Source: Helichrysum umbraculigerum
Lineage: Eukaryota; Streptophyta; Magnoliopsida; Asterales; Asteraceae
DNA length: 64,000 nt
NCBI GenBank assembly: GCA_949592205.1
Contig: CATIUR010000004.1
Location: 71,273,837 to 71,337,836, forward strand
Reading direction: 5' to 3'
The notes below the pieces were generated by a model that did not search any database, was not told the DNA's origin, and worked only from the letters and a program-made list of their open reading frames with translations. Shown here in pieces: positions 32,605-45,826 of the stretch. The translations under genes were made by a program, and so were the position numbers. The number at the start of each line of letters is the position of its first letter. Position 1 is the first letter of the stretch.

Positions 32605-35268
32605 TGTAACACCCCAAAAATATAAAGGTTTTATTTTAGAACACGAGGGTATATTTATTTTAAAGTTGAGTGTTTTAAATAATACGATATAATAAAATAC
32701 GCAAATGGTTTCCTAGTTCCAGACAATAGAGTTTAAAAGGGATAAATTAAATAGCCGACCTATATGTTTTAATATGTTATTACGTATCATTTTTTAAAAC
32801 ATTCTAGAGATATTGAGAAAGAGAGCGAGGGAGAGCTAGAGAAACCACATGGATGATTTCTACTTCCAAATCCAAACTTTCAATTTTCAATTCTTGATTC
32901 TATTTGTTTGATTCTTTCTTTCTAATCCTCAAGAACACCATGTAAGTGAGTTTTCTCTATGATTTAACCTAGGGTTTGATTTTTATATGGGTTTCAAAGG
33001 GTTAATGGTTTAAATACGAAATTAGGGTTTTAATTTGATGAAACTAGTGTTAATCAGTGTTTTTATGATTGATTAGTAATGTATAAGTATATATGTGTTG
33101 TTCATGATTGTCAAGAATTTAAGTTAAAAGTGAGTAATTTGAAGTATATAGCTAAAGATCAAAGTGGGTTTTGGTGGGGTTTCATGGAACTAGTGATTAT
33201 GATATGAAATTGTGTTTAATATGTTTAATTGAAGTTAGTAAAGCTTAATAGTGAATGAATTTGTGTTAAAGTGAGTAAAAGATTAAGAAATTAGTGATAT
33301 GTTCATAAGAGTTATGTTAAATATTTGTAGAAATAGAGTTAAAGTATGAACTAGTGATAATGAAGTATGATTATGATAATAGAACATGAAATTAGTAGAA
33401 AAGTGATGATTGTTAGTGTCTAATTGTTGTTATGATGATATGTATGATTATGTAGGTGTTAAGAGACGTGGAGGCTTATGATGATCAATATGGTGAAATC
33501 GTCTAAGAGATTGTGGTGAGTGATACGGGGGTTAAACAGGTGATGTGATTGTGTAGGACCGAATATCTCGCGGGCTAGAGGTTTACACAATCAGGAATAA
33601 GTTATTTGTTTATGTTTGTTTAATTGTGTTTATTGCTTAAGTTAGTTGTTGTGTTAAGTTTCTTAATTGTGCTTAATTGTTATGTGTTTAATTGTTACTT
33701 GGTAAGAAAAGTAGTGATTTCTCATTAGCTTGATGTTAGCTAAGTAATGAGTAAGTCACTAGCTTAAAGGTAAAGGAAAAGAATTGGTGATGAATAGTGT
33801 ATGATTCGATTGTGTTGGATCCGGATTGCTTTCGAGTAAGAGGCTACACAATCGGGTGGAAGATGACTTGTTGATATATGTGGATTAAATAGTGATTATG
33901 TGGTGAACCGTGTATGAATTGGTTGTATGTGTTTCCGGATAGCTTCCGAGCTAGAGGATCAAACAATCAAGTGAGAGTTGCTTGTTATATGTTTTGTTTC
34001 TTATATGTGTGTGTTTAAGATTATGGTAAAAGGTGTTGTTGATTAGTGACTTGATTGTTGTTGGTTAATGATTATGTGTAATGATTCAGTGGTGATCAGA
34101 GAGTTAACTGCGGTTAACACAGTGTTCAGTGTTCAGAGCCCAGTGAATTTGTGCTTTTGTATTGTGTTGATATGTGCTAAGTGTTATGTGTGTATTGCTT
34201 GTTTGATTGCCTGTGTACTCACTAAGCAGTTGTGCTTACCCGTTTCAGTGTTTATGTTGTAGGTTTATGTTACGCTAGCGACATGTGGATATAAGGGTTA
34301 TGAGAAGCTAGTGACATGGATATGGAGCATGCTTATGGTTAGAATATGCTTCTTTCTTTTGAATTGTTGTTTTGATGCTCAATTGTGTAAATAGCCCAAA
34401 CAATGAGTTTTCGAATTAAATATGTTGGTCAATGTATAGTAGTTGACTTTGAAAGTCAAACAGAGTTATGGTGTCTAGTGTATGTGGTTGTCAAGTGTAT
34501 GAAGTCATATGATTGGTTTGGTTTGGGTTAAAGTGTTGAATTGTAGAAAAAGGTCAAAAGTGATTGGTTGGTCAAAGATGAAGTTGACAAATAGTCAACA
34601 ATGTTGTAAGAGTCAAACATGTGTGGTATTGGGTAATGTGGTGGTGTTATGTAGTAGATTTGGTGATAGTGTCCAAATAGACACCAAACGGGTCAAAAGA
34701 GTTAAATCGGTTTAGAATGTACTTATGTGGGTTTGGTCAATGGTGTTAGACTTGTTTTGGTATGTTGATCATGTGTGCAAAAAGTTAGAGTCCAAGTGTT
34801 CATGGTTTGTGATTTGAGTTGTAGTCAAAAAGTGGTTAAAATGATCGAAAAGTGGTTATATGTCCGTTTTCTCGTAAAACGTGAATTTTGAAAAAGTGCA
34901 AAAATAGAAAGTTTCATTTTGGCATTATGGAGGTGCCTGCAAATTTTCAGGGTCTAAGTGTTTACGAGTAAAAAGTTATGCGCGTCAGAAATTTGTATTT
35001 TGGTATTAGTTTGTGTGCAGCCCTGATTCCTGGGGAATCGGAGTCATTCCTGAGGAATCTGAACTTAAGTGCTAACATCAGCCCTTATTCCTGGGGAATG
35101 GGAGTCATTCCTGGGGAATCGCTTGTCAATTCAACATTTTATTAATTGAGTCATTATTTGATTAAGGGAACAATATAACGAGTCTATAATGTCATATTTT
35201 AGATGTGGGACCTAATAGAGTGTGTTCTCAGTGTTAGGTAAAAAAAATCCGAGTTTTGGGGCGTTTCA
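32605..35268 (+). repeat. N 5' LTR (2,664 bp)
   Basis: It starts TGTAACACCCCAAAA and ends TTTTGGGGCGTTTCA, an imperfect inverted pair, immediately before the PBS. A leader-like segment ends in a donor-like ATGTAAGTGAG at 32,940. A motif array lies at 35,026-35,120. The interior is T/G-rich and contains only short ORFs. Confidence 0.88.
35026..35120. repeat. Four ATTCCTGGGGAAT palindromic motifs near the N LTR end
   Basis: ATTCCTGGGGAAT or a one-base variant occurs at about 35,026, 35,045, 35,087 and 35,107. Each is an interrupted palindrome (ATTCC / GGAAT). Confidence 0.88.
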
Positions 35269-35271
35269 AGT

Positions 35272-35283
35272 TGGTATCAGAGC
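35272..35283 (+). other. N primer binding site
   Basis: TGGTATCAGAGC, complementary to initiator Met tRNA, lies three bases after the LTR. Confidence 0.92.
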
Positions 35284-36115
35284 AATGGTTTCAGAGAGTT
35301 AGGTGATCCATGATAAGATTGCTTAAACTTAAACCATTTATGATTGTTTGATTTGTTATGATTATGATTATGTTTAATAGTTAATGTGATTTATTTGAAT
35401 TAATCTGATTCTGTGATGATAAATGAATAATTGAGTACAGAGAAGGTTGCCAGAGGTAAGAGTAAGTGTATATAAAGAGTTATTAGCTGTAGTTTTGTGT
35501 ATGTGTTCAAAATGGATAAGTAGTGAAGTAGTTTTTAACTATGTGTTTAATTGTTAAATTGTTAATTATTGTGTGTTAACTGTTGATTGAGTTGTGTGTT
35601 ATGTGTTTGTGTGAGAATCACATTAGAAATCAATGATATGAGATAACTTGAGAAGGAAGTGTGTATAACATAATATGTCTACGCCTGATCACCGTAGTTG
35701 TATTATGTTAGTTCACATGGAATTGTTGAGGTTATAAAATATCAGAGAAATTTAGTGTGATTGTGAGGATAGAGTGTAAGAGAATATGTGTTTAAACTAA
35801 GTAAACTATGTGTTAAATAATAAGATTTGAGGAGATAACAGAGGGAGTAGGATTAATAGACTTGTATTTAGTGATACGTATTTCACTTATTATGTGAAAC
35901 CAATATGTAGGGGGTATATGATTAAGATCTTGTAGAGTTAGTGTTGATAATGCGTTTGAGTAGAATTAAGTGATGTATACGTTTATGTATGATCAGTGAA
36001 TTAAGTGAAGTGTTTTGAGCATGATTAAGTGTTTGTGCATGAGTAGAGATAATGTTAAGACTGGGTAGTACGGGTGCCATTCGTGAGGACACGAATGAGA
36101 TAAGTGGGGGAGAGT
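35284..36115 (+). other. N non-coding interior with PPT
   Basis: No ORF of note on the plus strand. It ends with a purine-rich TAAGTGGGGGAGAGT (36,101-36,115), the expected polypurine tract. Packaging and dimerisation signals, if any, must be here or in the LTR. Confidence 0.82.
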
Positions 36116-36405
36116 TGTAACACCCCAAAAATATAAAGGTTTTATTTTAGAACACGAGGGTATATTTATTTTAAAGTTGAGTGTTTTAAATAATACGATA
36201 TAATAGAATACGCAAATGGTTTCCCAGTTCCAGACAATAGAGTTTAAAAGGGATAAATTAAATAGCCGACCTATATGTTTTAATATGTTATTACGTATCA
36301 TTTTTTAAAACATTCCAGAGATATTGAGAAAGAGAGCGAGGGAGAGCTAGAGAAACCACAGGGATGATTTCTACTTCCAAATCCAAACTTTCAATTTTCA
36401 ATTCT
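36116..36405 (+). repeat. N 3' LTR, first 290 bp
   Basis: Matches 32,605-32,894 with about four substitutions, then stops at the Copia LTR. The remainder should lie right of the window. Confidence 0.9.
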
Positions 36406-36993
36406 TGTTGGGACATAGATTGTGACAACAGATCTAGCTTGAAATAGGACTGGTGTAATTATTATGACGTTTGTATATTGGTTTAGATTTGTAAATAAAT
36501 ATTTGTTTTGTTAGTAATATTCGTTAAAACATATTATTGTGCTAAGTTAGACGAATGTTTAAAGACGAAATAAATAATAGACGTTTAATGCAAGGCGAGT
36601 CGAGATCTCAGGTCGCAGCGAGTTGAGCTGTGAGGTGAGATCTGAACTCGCGAGGCATTAGTCTGGCGAGCCGAGCTCTGTGTTAGGCTTGGGCTGCGAG
36701 TTGGACCGAACTCGCAGGCCCATGCGAGCCGAGTTGAGTTGGACGTATATAATGTTTTTCATACGGTGAAAAACATAACTTTTGGCTATTCGTCTTTCTG
36801 ATCTGCGAACTCGACAACCAGAGAAAAACCGAACCTAAAGGCTAGGCTTTGACGATTCATCGTTTAAAGTTAAGCTTTATTAAAGCGCAATTCGAACATA
36901 TTCGTTGTTAGTAAGATAACACCGTATTGAGGGATTCCGCACCTTAATACTACAGATAACGAAGTTATCGATCCTAAAACTAGGGGACTTACA
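36406..36993 (+). repeat. Copia 5' LTR (588 bp)
   Basis: It starts TGTTGGGACATAG and ends GGGGACTTACA just before the PBS. It contains a GCGAGTCGAG-type motif cluster (36,595-36,743), followed by a possible TATA-like GTATATAATG at about 36,747. Confidence 0.88.
36595..36743. repeat. GCGAGT(C/T)GA motif cluster in Copia LTR
   Basis: About eight copies of GCGAGTCGAG, GCGAGTTGAG, GCGAGCCGAG or their complements, including the facing pair TGCGAGTTGGACCGAACTCG. Confidence 0.82.
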
Positions 36994-36995
36994 TC

Positions 36996-37007
36996 TGGTA
37001 TCAGAGC
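36996..37007 (+). other. Copia primer binding site
   Basis: TGGTATCAGAGC lies two bases after the LTR; initiator Met tRNA type. Confidence 0.9.
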
Positions 37008-37203
37008 TTTCGGGCTAAATACGAGTGTGTTCATAAGTTTTAGTGTTATTGCGTTTTTGATTCGGGTCGTTTTTACGTGCGTTTTTGCAATACTAACGAT
37101 CAAAATCATTCTCTGGACGTTTTAGGGTTTGTTTACGGTCGAAATTCTTAGTTTCAGTCGTAAAAATACCTTAACATTCGTTTTTCGGGTTTAACAGCCG
37201 TTT

Positions 37204-37411
37204 CGCGAGTCGAGATTAGGGTTCCAGCGTCGCCTGCGAACCGAGTTGAACTAGCGAGTCGAACTGAGGCTTGCGAGTCGAACCGAGATCCCTCGCGAAT
37301 CGACATCACTTGCGAATCGACATCTTTAGCAATCCGAACTGAGACTTGCGAATCGACGTATTCTGCGAGTCGAGCTGAGATTGCGAGTTGAGCTGAGTCT
37401 TGCGAGTTGAG
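37204..37411. repeat. GCGAGT(C/T)GA motif cluster in Copia leader
   Basis: About twelve copies of GCGAGTCGA, GCGAATCGA, GCGAGTTGA and variants lie between the PBS and the gag ATG. They have the same motif as the LTR and the spacer at 45,161-45,826. Confidence 0.82.
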
Positions 37412-37453
37412 TTTTCTGAATTCGCTGAAACAGTTTAATTTTACGTTTTTAAG

Positions 37454-40269
37454 ATGTCTGACTTAAGTAGAATGATCGAAATGGACCACGAGGTGGGAAA
37501 GTCAAACGTTCCACCTAAGTTGTTAAGAATCGAGGATTACTACAATTGGAAGGACATATTCGAATCTTACTGTAGATTCCATGACCTGTCAATCTGGATG
37601 TGTATCAAGAGTGGATACACCGCACCTACTCAAACTGTTCAGAATGCCACTGCGGTTCTTACCTTGCGAACATGAGTGATCAAGAGAAGGAAGCTTACAG
37701 AAATGAGAATAAAGCACATTCATGCATAAAGATGTGTCTTCCTAAAGAGATTGCTCATCAACTGAAATCTTTTCATACTGCTAGAACGCTCTGGGAGGCT
37801 CTAGAGAAAAGAGGTGAAGGAAGTCCACAGGTGAGAGCTGGCAAGAGGAGTCTTCTTAAAAAGCAGTTTACTATGTTTAAAGCTTTAAAAGAAGAAGATC
37901 TTGATGCCTATGTCACGCGTTTCTACCATCTGCTAAGTGAATTAGAATACCATGAGATTGTTGAAGAAGAAGTATCTAAAACCGACAAGTTTCTTGAGGG
38001 TTTGCCTTCTAAATGGTAAATGTATGGCGTTATGATTAAGGATAACGAAACTAGGTATTCTACTATGACCTTAGAGCAAGTCATAGACAAGCTGAAAGGT
38101 TATGATTTCTCCAAGAAGTCAAGAGATAGTGATTCTGATCAGGTTCAGAACCCTGGGTTGTATCATGGAAAGTCAAGTCTTTCGACTGCGTCATCTAGTT
38201 CGACCACTGCACTGTTAGTTGGTGATACTAGTGAAAATGGAGAACTGATTACTGAAGATCTGTGCTTTATTTCCTCCTCTGGTGATGAGACAAAGGGAAA
38301 GAATTCTGAGAAGTCACCTCAAGAGCATCAGAAGATGCCGATGAGTGTGAAATCTGCTGAACAGCAACTGTCTGTTCTTGCTTCCTTTGTGGCATCATAT
38401 GAGAACTACATAGAGGGAAAGATCAATGATCCTATTCTGTTTGATGAGGATTATGAGCAGATAGATTCTGATTATCTTGAGGAATTGGAGCTTCAAGATC
38501 AACTTGCGTTGATATCTAGAAAGGTGAAGAATTTCCTCAAGAGAACTGGTAGAAAAGTATTGGGCAATAGATCAGGGTTTGATAAAACCAAGGTCAGATG
38601 CTTTAACTGTCAGGGTATTGGTCATTTTGCTAGAGAATGCCAAAGACCTAAAGTAGAAGCACAAGGAAAACAAGGTTCGGGAAGTACTCTCGCTTCCAAA
38701 GCCTTAGTGGTAAAGCAGTTGGATGGTTCTTATGATTGGCAAGCTAATTCTGAGGAAGCTTTGATGGCCGAAATCGAAGAAACAACTGCTGGATCAGTGT
38801 CCTACATGCCCACTGATATGGAACAGAAAGTAGAGGTGCCTGAGTCTGAAGTGAAGGCAAGTGATGATGACGTGCTATATATGGATTCAGCTCCAGATAT
38901 GAGTCCTGAAGAATTCGTGGCACGTATGGCTGAATTACAAACTGACAAGAAGAAGGTATGTTTAGATATTCTTAATCTTGCTGATGTTTGTTACTTAGTT
39001 ACTGATTTACAATCTCAGAATAGTGTCTTAACTGTGTCATATAGCAACCTGTCATCACAATTAAATATGGATAAGGAATCTTATAAGACTGTTAGATCTG
39101 AACTTGATCAAGCTGTTATGGATATTCGTAGATTAAGTGATGATAAACAAGTCTTAAAAGATAAAATTAAGTCTGATGCTTCGGATAGAACAAAACTTAG
39201 AGATACCATAAGTGAAAAATCTGTTATCATAGATGGTCTCTATATGAATATCAAAGACTTAAATGAGACGATTGCTAGTAAGGATCAGGAAATAGTGAAC
39301 CTTAACTTAAGGTTAATTGAGCAAAACCGTAAACTTGAGAACTATAGGACATCTCAAATGGATAAAATGTTAGATGCTCAACGAAGTGTAAAGGACAAGA
39401 CTGGGTTAGGTTACAATGATGTATCCCCACCTTTTAATGCCAATTACACTCCTATTCCTGAAGATTCTGAAATGACAGATGCTACTCCTGAAATTTCAGT
39501 AACTAATGATCAGGAAAAGTTAGAGGCACAGAAGGATGTTATTAAGAACCCTTCATCAGATAATAGTAAGGCTTCTCATTTCACCAAAATACAGTTTGTA
39601 TCGGGTGGAGTGATTAACGATGCTAAAACTGATGATAAGGTTAATAAAGAACAGCTTAAACCTTTAGTGCCTAAGACTCCGGATGAGAAAGCAAAAGTGA
39701 GTAAATCACCCAATCAGATGTCATGTTTCAAGTGTCATCAAAAGGGGCACGTGGCTTCGTGTTGTCCTAACAAAAAGCCTGAAACTTCACATAAGCTTGT
39801 GATGGATGAAAATACACAGACCGACTCTAGTATGACTGTAGATGGATTAGATACCAAACTTAAGTTAGGTAATAAACCTGTTAACATTCTTAAAAGAGAT
39901 GGTAAGCATAGTGTATCCCCACCTAAACCTAAACGGCCATATACTCAAAGTGATAATTCTGTCCATAAGTATAGGGATGTGACTCCGTCGAGGTTTAGAA
40001 ATACAGGTAGAGGCCATAGTCATTATGAGAGTGGTACTACTTCGCGATCACATGAGTTTAATTATAATTATCATAATAGAGCTCATAATTATGTGCCTAA
40101 GAGGTTCTCCTCAAATTCACCTCTTAAGGCTGATCGTCCACAAACTCAGGCTACTTCGAAAGTAACCAAAGCTCCTGATGGGAAGGATGGTTATTTTAAA
40201 GAGCTTAAGTTTGTTGATGATAAGGGACAAACCAAGACCGTAATGGCTTGGGTCCCTCTTGACAACTGA
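37454..40269 (+). pseudogene. Copia Gag, frameshifted and with a nonsense codon
   Basis: The start MSDLSRMIEMDHEV is followed by a copia-type Gag domain (LEALEKRGEG-like stretch, FYHLLSELEYHE). After that come a long coiled-coil-like acidic region and two CCHC knuckles, CFNCQGIGHFAREC (nt 38,599) and CFKCHQKGHVASCC (nt 39,724). The frame is broken near 37,668, where about one base is missing. A TAA at 38,017-38,019 interrupts continuous homology. The frame then stays open to 40,269. Pol begins in a different frame, overlapping by 11 nt. The Gag is unusually long for a Copia element, as in SIRE-like elements. Confidence 0.88.
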
Positions 40270-43200
40270 TCGTGTTTTGTGTTATGTGCAGGAGCATGCT
40301 GTGAACAAGGACAGCTGGTGGTATGTAGACAGTGGATGCTCGAGGCACATGACTGGAGAAAGAAGTCTACTGAAGGACTTCAAGGAGAGTCTCAAGCAAA
40401 AAGTAAATTTTGCAGGAGATAAAGGAGGAGTAATTTCGGGAAAAGGAAAAGTTTCAAATGGAACTTTGACTCTTGAGGATGTGAACTATGTTGAAGAACT
40501 AAATCACAACCTAGTGAGTGTTTCCCAAGTCTATGATAAAGGTCATCCAGTTTATTTCAATGAAAAGGAGGCCTTAGTCCTGAAGCCAGGTTTTAAAATT
40601 CCTGATGAATGGATATTGATGAGGGCGCCAAGGAAGAAGGACATCTATGCTATCAACATGGGTGTTCCTAACTCTTCAATGGTGTCTACATGTTTATTAT
40701 CCAAGGCTTCGAAAACAGACGCATTGTTATGGCATAGGAGAATGGCACACCTGAACTGGAGAAAGATGAATTATATAACCAAAAATGGTTTGGTTCTAGG
40801 TGTACCACAAAAACGTTTCAAGTCTGAGGATAAGTGTGTTCCTTGCATGAAAGGAAAGCAGCACAAGAAACCACACAGACCTAAGACTGAAAATTCCATC
40901 TCCTCGCCATTTGAATTGCTACATATGGATCTCTTCGGCCCTATAAGCAAGAGAAGTATAGGTGGCAAATGGTACTGTTTAGTTGTCACAGATGATTATT
41001 CTAGATTCTCACGGGTATTCTTTTTGGGATCAAAGGATGAGACTCCTGGAATTCTAATTGAGTTCTTTGATCTAGTAGAGAATGTCTATAAAAAGAGAGT
41101 TAAGCGTATTCGTAGTGACAATGGAACAGAGTTTAAGAATTCAACGTTGAATATCTATTGCTTAAGCAAAGGGATATTACATCAATTCAGTGCACCGTAT
41201 GAACCTCAACAGAATGGTGTTGCTGAAAGGAAAAATAGGACGTTGATTGAAGCTGCTAGAACAATGCTTGCTGATTCAAAGCTTCCGGTCATCTTTTGGG
41301 CAGAAGCAGTGAATACAGCATGTTATGTTCTTAATAGAGTTCTTACGGTTAAGAGACATAACAAGACTTGTTATGAGCTTTTGAACAATAAGAAACCAAA
41401 CTTAAAAGGGTTTGAACCCTTTGGAGTTTCATGCACCATATTAAAGACTGGACATCAAGCTAAATTTGGTGAGAATGCTGACGAAGGATTTTTCCTAGGT
41501 TATATGCCCAATTCGCCAAACAAGAGAGTCTTTAATAAAGTCACAGGACGTTTGGAGGTAGTTTATAATATTGAGGTTACGAGCTACTCACCTGATGTTC
41601 ATAAGGGCTTAGACTGGCAATTTGATTATTATGATCTTTTTGCATCATTTAAAGTTCCTATTAGTGACTATGTCAGTGATTCAGAGATAGCTGAACATTT
41701 ATTGTTTGAAGATGAGAATATTGGTCCCGCTTCAACATCAAGTGTTAAGCAATCTGGAATTAAGACTAATGTTGACTCAGATAAAACTTCCACAAGTGAG
41801 TCACAACAACCTTCAGAGGATAAGTCTCAAGAAACAGAAGATCCTGATGATCTTTCTACAAAGTTTGATGATATACTTACTCCTTTGAAACATTTAAGGA
41901 TATCTTCAGCACGTACGGAAGATGTACCTGAATTGGAAGAGATTGGTACTAATTTAGGAGATGATATACCGGTTGAACCAGTTACTACAACTAGAACGAG
42001 TAAGAATTATCCCGTTGAAAACATCATCGGTGATATTCATACTCCGGTTCAAACTAGGCATCAATCCAGAGCTAGTACGTATGAGAATTTAGAATACCAA
42101 AGCTTGTATACTGCAATGAAAGAGACATGGATTCCTAATCAATGTCTATATTCATGCTTTATCTCACAAGTCGAGCCTAAAAATGTTCAAATGGCTTTAA
42201 AAGAAAGCTCGTGGGTAGAAGCAATGCAAGAAGAACTATCTCAGTTCTCTAAATTACAAGTATGGGAGTAGGTTGACCTACCAAAGGGAGAATATCCAAT
42301 TGGAACTAGATGGGTATTTAAGTGCAAGAGAGATGATAAAGGAATCGTTACTCGCAATAAAGCTCGTCTGGTGGTTCAAGGTTTTAATCAACAAGAAGGT
42401 ATTGACTACAATGAAGTGTTTGCACCAGTTGCTAGGCTAGAAGCAATTAGAGTGTTCTTAGCATTTGCATTTTATTTTGGTATAAAAGTGTATCAGTTGG
42501 ATGTTAAGAGTGCCTTTTTGTATGGCAAAGTAGAAGAATTGGTGTATGTTTCACAACCGCCAGGGTTTGCTGATCCTGAGTATCCAGATAGAGTATATCG
42601 TTTGAATAAGGCTCTATATGGATTACATCAAGCACCTAGGGCATGGTATGGAACACTATCAACGTATCTACTTGAGAATGGATTTACAAGAGGATCGATT
42701 GATAGTACACTATTTGTGAAGTGGAAAAAGAAAGGCTTTCTTCTCGTGCAAGTTTATGTTGATGACATTATCTTTGGATCATCTGATGAAAAGATGTGTC
42801 AAGAATTCGAGCAAGTCATGAGAAAAAGGTTTGAAATGTCTGCAATGGGAGAGTTGAATTTCTTCTTAGGATTACAAGTTGATCAAAAGAAGGATGGATT
42901 CTTTATTCATCAATCTAAATATACATATGAGCTATTAGAACGCTTCAAGATGGATGAAAGTAAGGTCTACAATACTCCAATTCCAGTCAATCATGGACTA
43001 GATCCAGATACATCGAGTGATAGCGATGTGGATCCAACTCTTTATAGAGCCATGATCGGATCACTAATGTATCTTACAGCCTCTAGGCCTGACATAATGT
43101 TTGCTGTTTGTTTATGCGCAAGATATCAGGCTAATCCGAAAGAGTCACACATGCAAGCTGTTAAACGAATCTTTTGTTACCTCAAAGGGAAACCTAAGCT

Positions 43201-43702
43201 GGGTCTTTGGTATCCGATTGATGGAGACTTAGATCTCGTAGCTTATACTGATTCGGATTACGGAGGATGCAATCAGAATAGGAAATCTACGACCGGAGGA
43301 TGTCAATTCCTAGGAGGTAGATTAGTATCCTGGCAGTGCAAGAAGCAAACCTCGGTAGCCATTTCTACATGTGAAGCTGAGTATGTTGCAGCTGGCAGCT
43401 GTTGCTCGCAAGTTCTTTGGATTCAACAGCAACTGCGGGATTACGGGTTAAATATAACCAATACTCCTATGATGATTGATAACGAATCTACTATGTCGAT
43501 CACCAATAATCCAGTGAAGCACAGTAAAACTAAGCATATTGATATTAGACATCATTTTATTAGAGATTGTGTTGAGAAAAAGTTGATAAAGTTAGTTAAG
43601 GTACCATCATTGGATAACTTAGCAGACTTATACACAAAGGCGTTCGATAGAGTTAGATTTGAGACATTGGTTCAACTGAATGGAATGAGAAATCCAGAGT
43701 GA
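40259..43702 (+). pseudogene. Copia Pol (protease, integrase, RT, RNase H) with one nonsense codon
   Basis: The protease signature YVDSGCSRHMTG has its Asp at nt 40,328. The integrase has an HHCC finger (HRRMAHLNW, CVPCMKG) and a triad in LLHMDLFGPI, IRSDNGTEFKN and PQQNGVAERKNRT. RT carries DVKSAFLYG and VYVDDIIFGSS, and RNase H carries AYTDSDYGG, STCEAEYVA and a tail ADLYTKAF. Domain order is Copia. A TAG at about 42,269-42,271 splits the frame just before RT; homology continues without shift on the other side. The real start is unclear: 40,259 is not an ATG, and the switch from the Gag frame may need frameshifting or splicing, or may itself be a lesion. Confidence 0.9.
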
Positions 43703-45160
43703 TTAGTCTTCCAAGGGTAATTTTGTAATAGTCAGTATTTATGTGTTCATTAAAAAAAAATTTTATTAAAAAAAAAAAAAAGGCGTATGGCATTCATTTG
43801 CTTGTTACCTAAGGGGAATCGCCTTCATTTAAGTTTTTATTTGCAAAAACTAAGGGAAATGATAGTACATTAGGAGAATAAGCTTTACAATAATAAAGCT
43901 TAAGTCCTAAGTATGATATGGTAGTAGGTTCAAATAAAGTTGCTTTAGAACTACAGCGGTTCAATCAGGTATGTGTTTATATTTATTTGATTATACACCT
44001 ATATCCACAAGTTATAATTTGTATATTTTTAGTGAAAACTTTAGATGGCTTCATCATATGATGTACTGGTAGGCAAATTATATGAAATTTTCTAAGCCTT
44101 AAGAAGTAAATTAACTACTTGTTTATTATTTTGTGTCACTATTCTATGATGTATGACCTTAAGTCTTAAATGTTGAATGATGGTATTACTATACACTGTT
44201 ATCATGCATCTTAATTTAAAGTGACAAATAGTAGCAATATGGGTATTAACTTAATTACTGGTAACTTTGTTGTACTAAGTACAGAACTGAAACCTTTAAT
44301 TAAATTAATATTCTCAAATATATTTTAAATTATGCTAGAAGGGATCTTTTGTTGTACTACGTACAGACTTAGATAACATAGCATATTCAAAATATGTTTG
44401 ATATTTGTCTAATATTTAAAATTCAAGTGTATGTTATATGTTTCGAAAAGATACATCATTTAGTAACCGCTACCTTGAAATTTAATGATGCAGTGTTATG
44501 AGCTTTACTTGAATTCTTCAGTATGTCATATAATAGGAAGCACTTGATAATATTCATACTAACAATAAAGAGTTTGCTTAGAAAATTGAGTATAATTTGT
44601 TTATGTGGATCATAATACCGGTAATCGTCTTGAACTGTCTATAATTAAAAAAAAAAAAAAATTCACTTTATGTGAGTAATGCATTTATTAATTATGCTAT
44701 GTGGATAAAGGTACCTAAGATATAGTTTTATAAATATAAATGTATCAATGATGAATTTAGTTGTAATTTTACAGTGATTTACTTGAATTTCATGAGGTAT
44801 GTATACTACCAATCTGCTTAGACTTTTTAATATATAATTAATTGCTTATTCTTACTAATATGATCCCTAAGCAGATAAAATCTTATTTACTTTGTATATT
44901 TACTTTGTTTCGAGTGATTAATAAAATGGTACTTGATACCAATGTTTATATCGTTGTATTTTTATCGTATGTTTATTTTATTTTATTTTTATTTAAGTTT
45001 TTATGTTTATCTGAATTTACCCTTTGGAATTAATTTATACTGAATATTTTTGAGTTGAACAAACGTGACAAATAAAAGTGAAAATTAATTATAATTTAGA
45101 CTTGTAAAAATATCGGGTTTTTAATTATACTTAGAATTAAATTCGCGTTTTTATTATTTC

Positions 45161-45826
45161 TGCGAGTTGACATCAACTTGCGAGTCAACTTCAAATCTCG
45201 CGAATCGGATATGAAGTATAAAGGGGGTCAAACGAGTCAAACCAACCCACCGAACCCACACAAACTTCGCGAGTTCAGTAAAGCTTGCGAATCCGTCACA
45301 CAGGCGAAACGAGGCGATATTTACTTTTCGTTTGATTTCGATTTTTATAGTACGGGAACGAGTTTTTCAATCCGTAGATTTTATTCAAGACTTATTTGCG
45401 CACATTTTGAGGTATATATCAACGGATTTCACCGTTTAAATTGCACGAAATCGAAGGTTTTTAAACTTAGGGTTTCGGTTTTGAAGTTTAAACAATTTGC
45501 ATCGATTACGATGTTATTGGACATAGATCTTTAGGGTTTATGTTAAACGAACATTAATGAACGTGAATCAATCGATAGATCGTGTTAAAATTACAAGATT
45601 AATCGATTTTAATTGGAAATTCGCGACGGCAGTTCATCGAACGAGTTGACATTGTGAATCAACTCGCAGCGAGTTGACTAGCGAATCGGTGTGATTAGCG
45701 AGTTCACTTCAATAGCTGCTTGATAAGTTTAGCGAGTTGATCAATGTAGCGAGTTGATGAGTATAGCGAGTTGATAAGCTAAACGAGTTGAACTCAACTC
45801 GTTAGGCCAGTTTATGCGAGTCCAGT
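45161..45826. repeat. GCGAGTTGA motif cluster upstream of the accessory gene
   Basis: A dozen or more copies of GCGAGTTGA or GCGAATC(G/C) and their complements occur in two groups (45,161-45,300 and 45,650-45,826). It is the third cluster of this motif in the same element. Confidence 0.8.

Larger units (their letters stand above)
32605..36405 (+). mobile_element. N: non-autonomous LTR retrotransposon, 3' LTR broken by the Copia element
   Basis: N has a 5' LTR of 2,664 bp, a PBS, an 847-bp interior without an ORF, a PPT and the first 290 bp of a matching 3' LTR. That LTR is cut at 36,406 by the Copia insertion. The interior is far too short for gag or pol, so mobility must have relied on an autonomous partner. 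I counted about 4 differences over the 290 bp of LTR that can be compared, making it older than E1. Confidence 0.88.

Noticed and set aside
32379..32612. 77-codon minus-strand ORF
   Set aside because: It begins in the right arm of the foldback element and runs through low-complexity AT-rich sequence.
35272..35283. tRNA gene remnants at TGGTATCAGAGC sites
   Set aside because: Each lies directly after an LTR and is a primer binding site, not a tRNA gene.
45178..45534. 118-codon ORF in the Copia spacer as a gene
   Set aside because: It overlaps the GCGAGTTGA cluster and a leader-like region, has no recognisable motif, and begins within the motif.
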